DNA of 64,000 bases from Monodelphis domestica (taxonomy: Eukaryota > Chordata > Mammalia > Didelphimorphia > Didelphidae): positions 250,700,158 through 250,764,157 of the forward strand of contig NC_077234.1 of assembly GCF_027887165.1 (NCBI RefSeq), in the 5' to 3' direction. This document shows, in pieces, positions 63,110 through 64,000 of this stretch; position 1 is the first letter of the stretch, and each line of letters opens with the position of its first letter. The notes under the pieces were generated by a model that was not told the DNA's origin, ran no database searches, and was given only the letters and a program-made list of their open reading frames with translations. Both the position numbers and the translations under genes were made by a program.

Positions 63110-64000
63110 GGCAGTAACCCAAAGAGGGAAGGCACTAGAATTGTGGGATGAGAAAGGGTTCGAGATAGGACTTAAATGGAGGCTTGAAGGAACATAAGGA
63201 AGCCTGGAGGGGCAGACGAGGAGGGAAGCGTATTCCAGGCATGGAGGACAGCCCATGCCTGGAGCCAAGAGATGGTTTTAGAGCACTAAGGAAGCCACAG
63301 GAGAGTGGAAAGGCTTGAGTGCGGCCCTGAAGGACTCATTTGTGAAGGGCTTTGAATGACAAATAAAAGAAGAGGCAGTCCTTAGCCACTGGAGTGTGGG
63401 GCTGGGGGAGCTCTGCCTGTTAGGAAGATCATTTTGGAGGCTAAATGGAAGAGAGAGATTTCAGACAGGGGTGTGAGGAGCGACTTGAGGCAGCAGCAGA
63501 GGAGAGAAGGGGCTGCGCGTGTATTGGAAAGAGGCTGCAAAAGTGATACTAACAAGGATTGGCCACAGATTGGATGTTGGAAATGGAGGGAAAGAGAATG
63601 AGGAATCCAGGACTGTCACCTAGAAGATGGCTGCGCCCTCAACAGTAACGGAGGAGTTTGGAGAAGGAGAAGGAGGAGGACTAGGGGGAAATTAATGAGG
63701 TCAGTTTAAGATGTCCACTGGACAGTCAGACTGAACTATCTGAAAGGCAGTCCAAGGTTAGGACAACCTAGGTAGATTTCAACATTATCCGCACAGAGTT
63801 GATCATTGAACCCATAGGAGCTGATGGGATGACCTAAGAAATCATACAGAGGGAGAAGAGAAGAGGGCCCAGGACAGTACTCTGTGGGACCACTATGGTT
63901 AGAGGATCCAACAGAAGAGGCTGAGAAGACATGATCTGATAGGCAGGAGAACCAGCAGAGGGTGGTGTCCTGAAAATCTAGAGAGAATGGAAAAGAAAAA
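63110..64000 (+). repeat. Unnamed long interspersed repeat, most complete copy
   Basis: Nearly 900 bp, running off the window. Order: 'attccaggcatggaggacag', 'gaagggctttgaatgacaaa', 'gatgtccactggacagtcag', 'aacccataggagctgatggg', 'agagaagagggcccaggaca'. Shares blocks with 8413-8880 and 9186-9760. No coding capacity. Confidence 0.7.

Overview
The window is genomic DNA from a mammal, almost certainly a marsupial. Two genes split by canonical GT-AG introns lie in a sea of SINEs, L1s, L2/MIR relics, LTRs and DNA transposons. The tRNA-derived SINEs (heads reading like 'gtggctcagtggat', tails with 'ggaaggtaagggttt', and the MAR1 type with 'ctcatctgtaaaatga' plus 'gtcacgaagagtc'-like tails) and the L1 sequence match my memory of marsupial repeats. 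I cannot separate American from Australian marsupials. There are no bacterial-style genes, operons, CRISPR arrays or independent RNA genes.

Layout. 1-15030: repeats only; this is upstream sequence or intron 2 of POU1F1. 15031-20815 (+): exons 3-6 of POU1F1 (PIT-1), the pituitary POU-homeodomain transcription factor. The N-terminal exons 1-2 were not found. 20816-36310: the gap between two convergent genes. It holds a 5'-truncated L1 on the minus strand (22960-25012), a longer L1 on the plus strand (about 28760-32087) with nested LTR insertions, a CpG-rich stretch at 33260-33800, and the probable CHMP2B 3' UTR. 36311-59997 (-): all six coding exons of CHMP2B, an ESCRT-III subunit, totalling 214 codons, with a CpG-island promoter around 59760-60560. 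60560-64000: upstream flank with MIR/THER1 relics and a long unnamed interspersed repeat that runs off the end.

POU1F1 and CHMP2B are also tail-to-tail neighbours in human (3p11-p12), so this is conserved synteny, not functional coupling. The genes do unrelated jobs: pituitary cell-fate transcription, and endosomal membrane scission.

Main observations: an apparently early POU1F1 stop followed by six codons resembling the normal C-terminal tail; five solo LTRs with exact 4-bp target duplications, three of one family; a DNA transposon (13048-13795) split by an LTR; a short hAT-like element (55173-55691) with a perfect 8-bp duplication; an unexplained CpG-rich intergenic block; and a 5' leader of CHMP2B that is open in frame with the protein. 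I found no convincing undescribed system. Most coding-looking ORFs outside the exons named here are chance frames in GC-rich DNA or repeat fragments.
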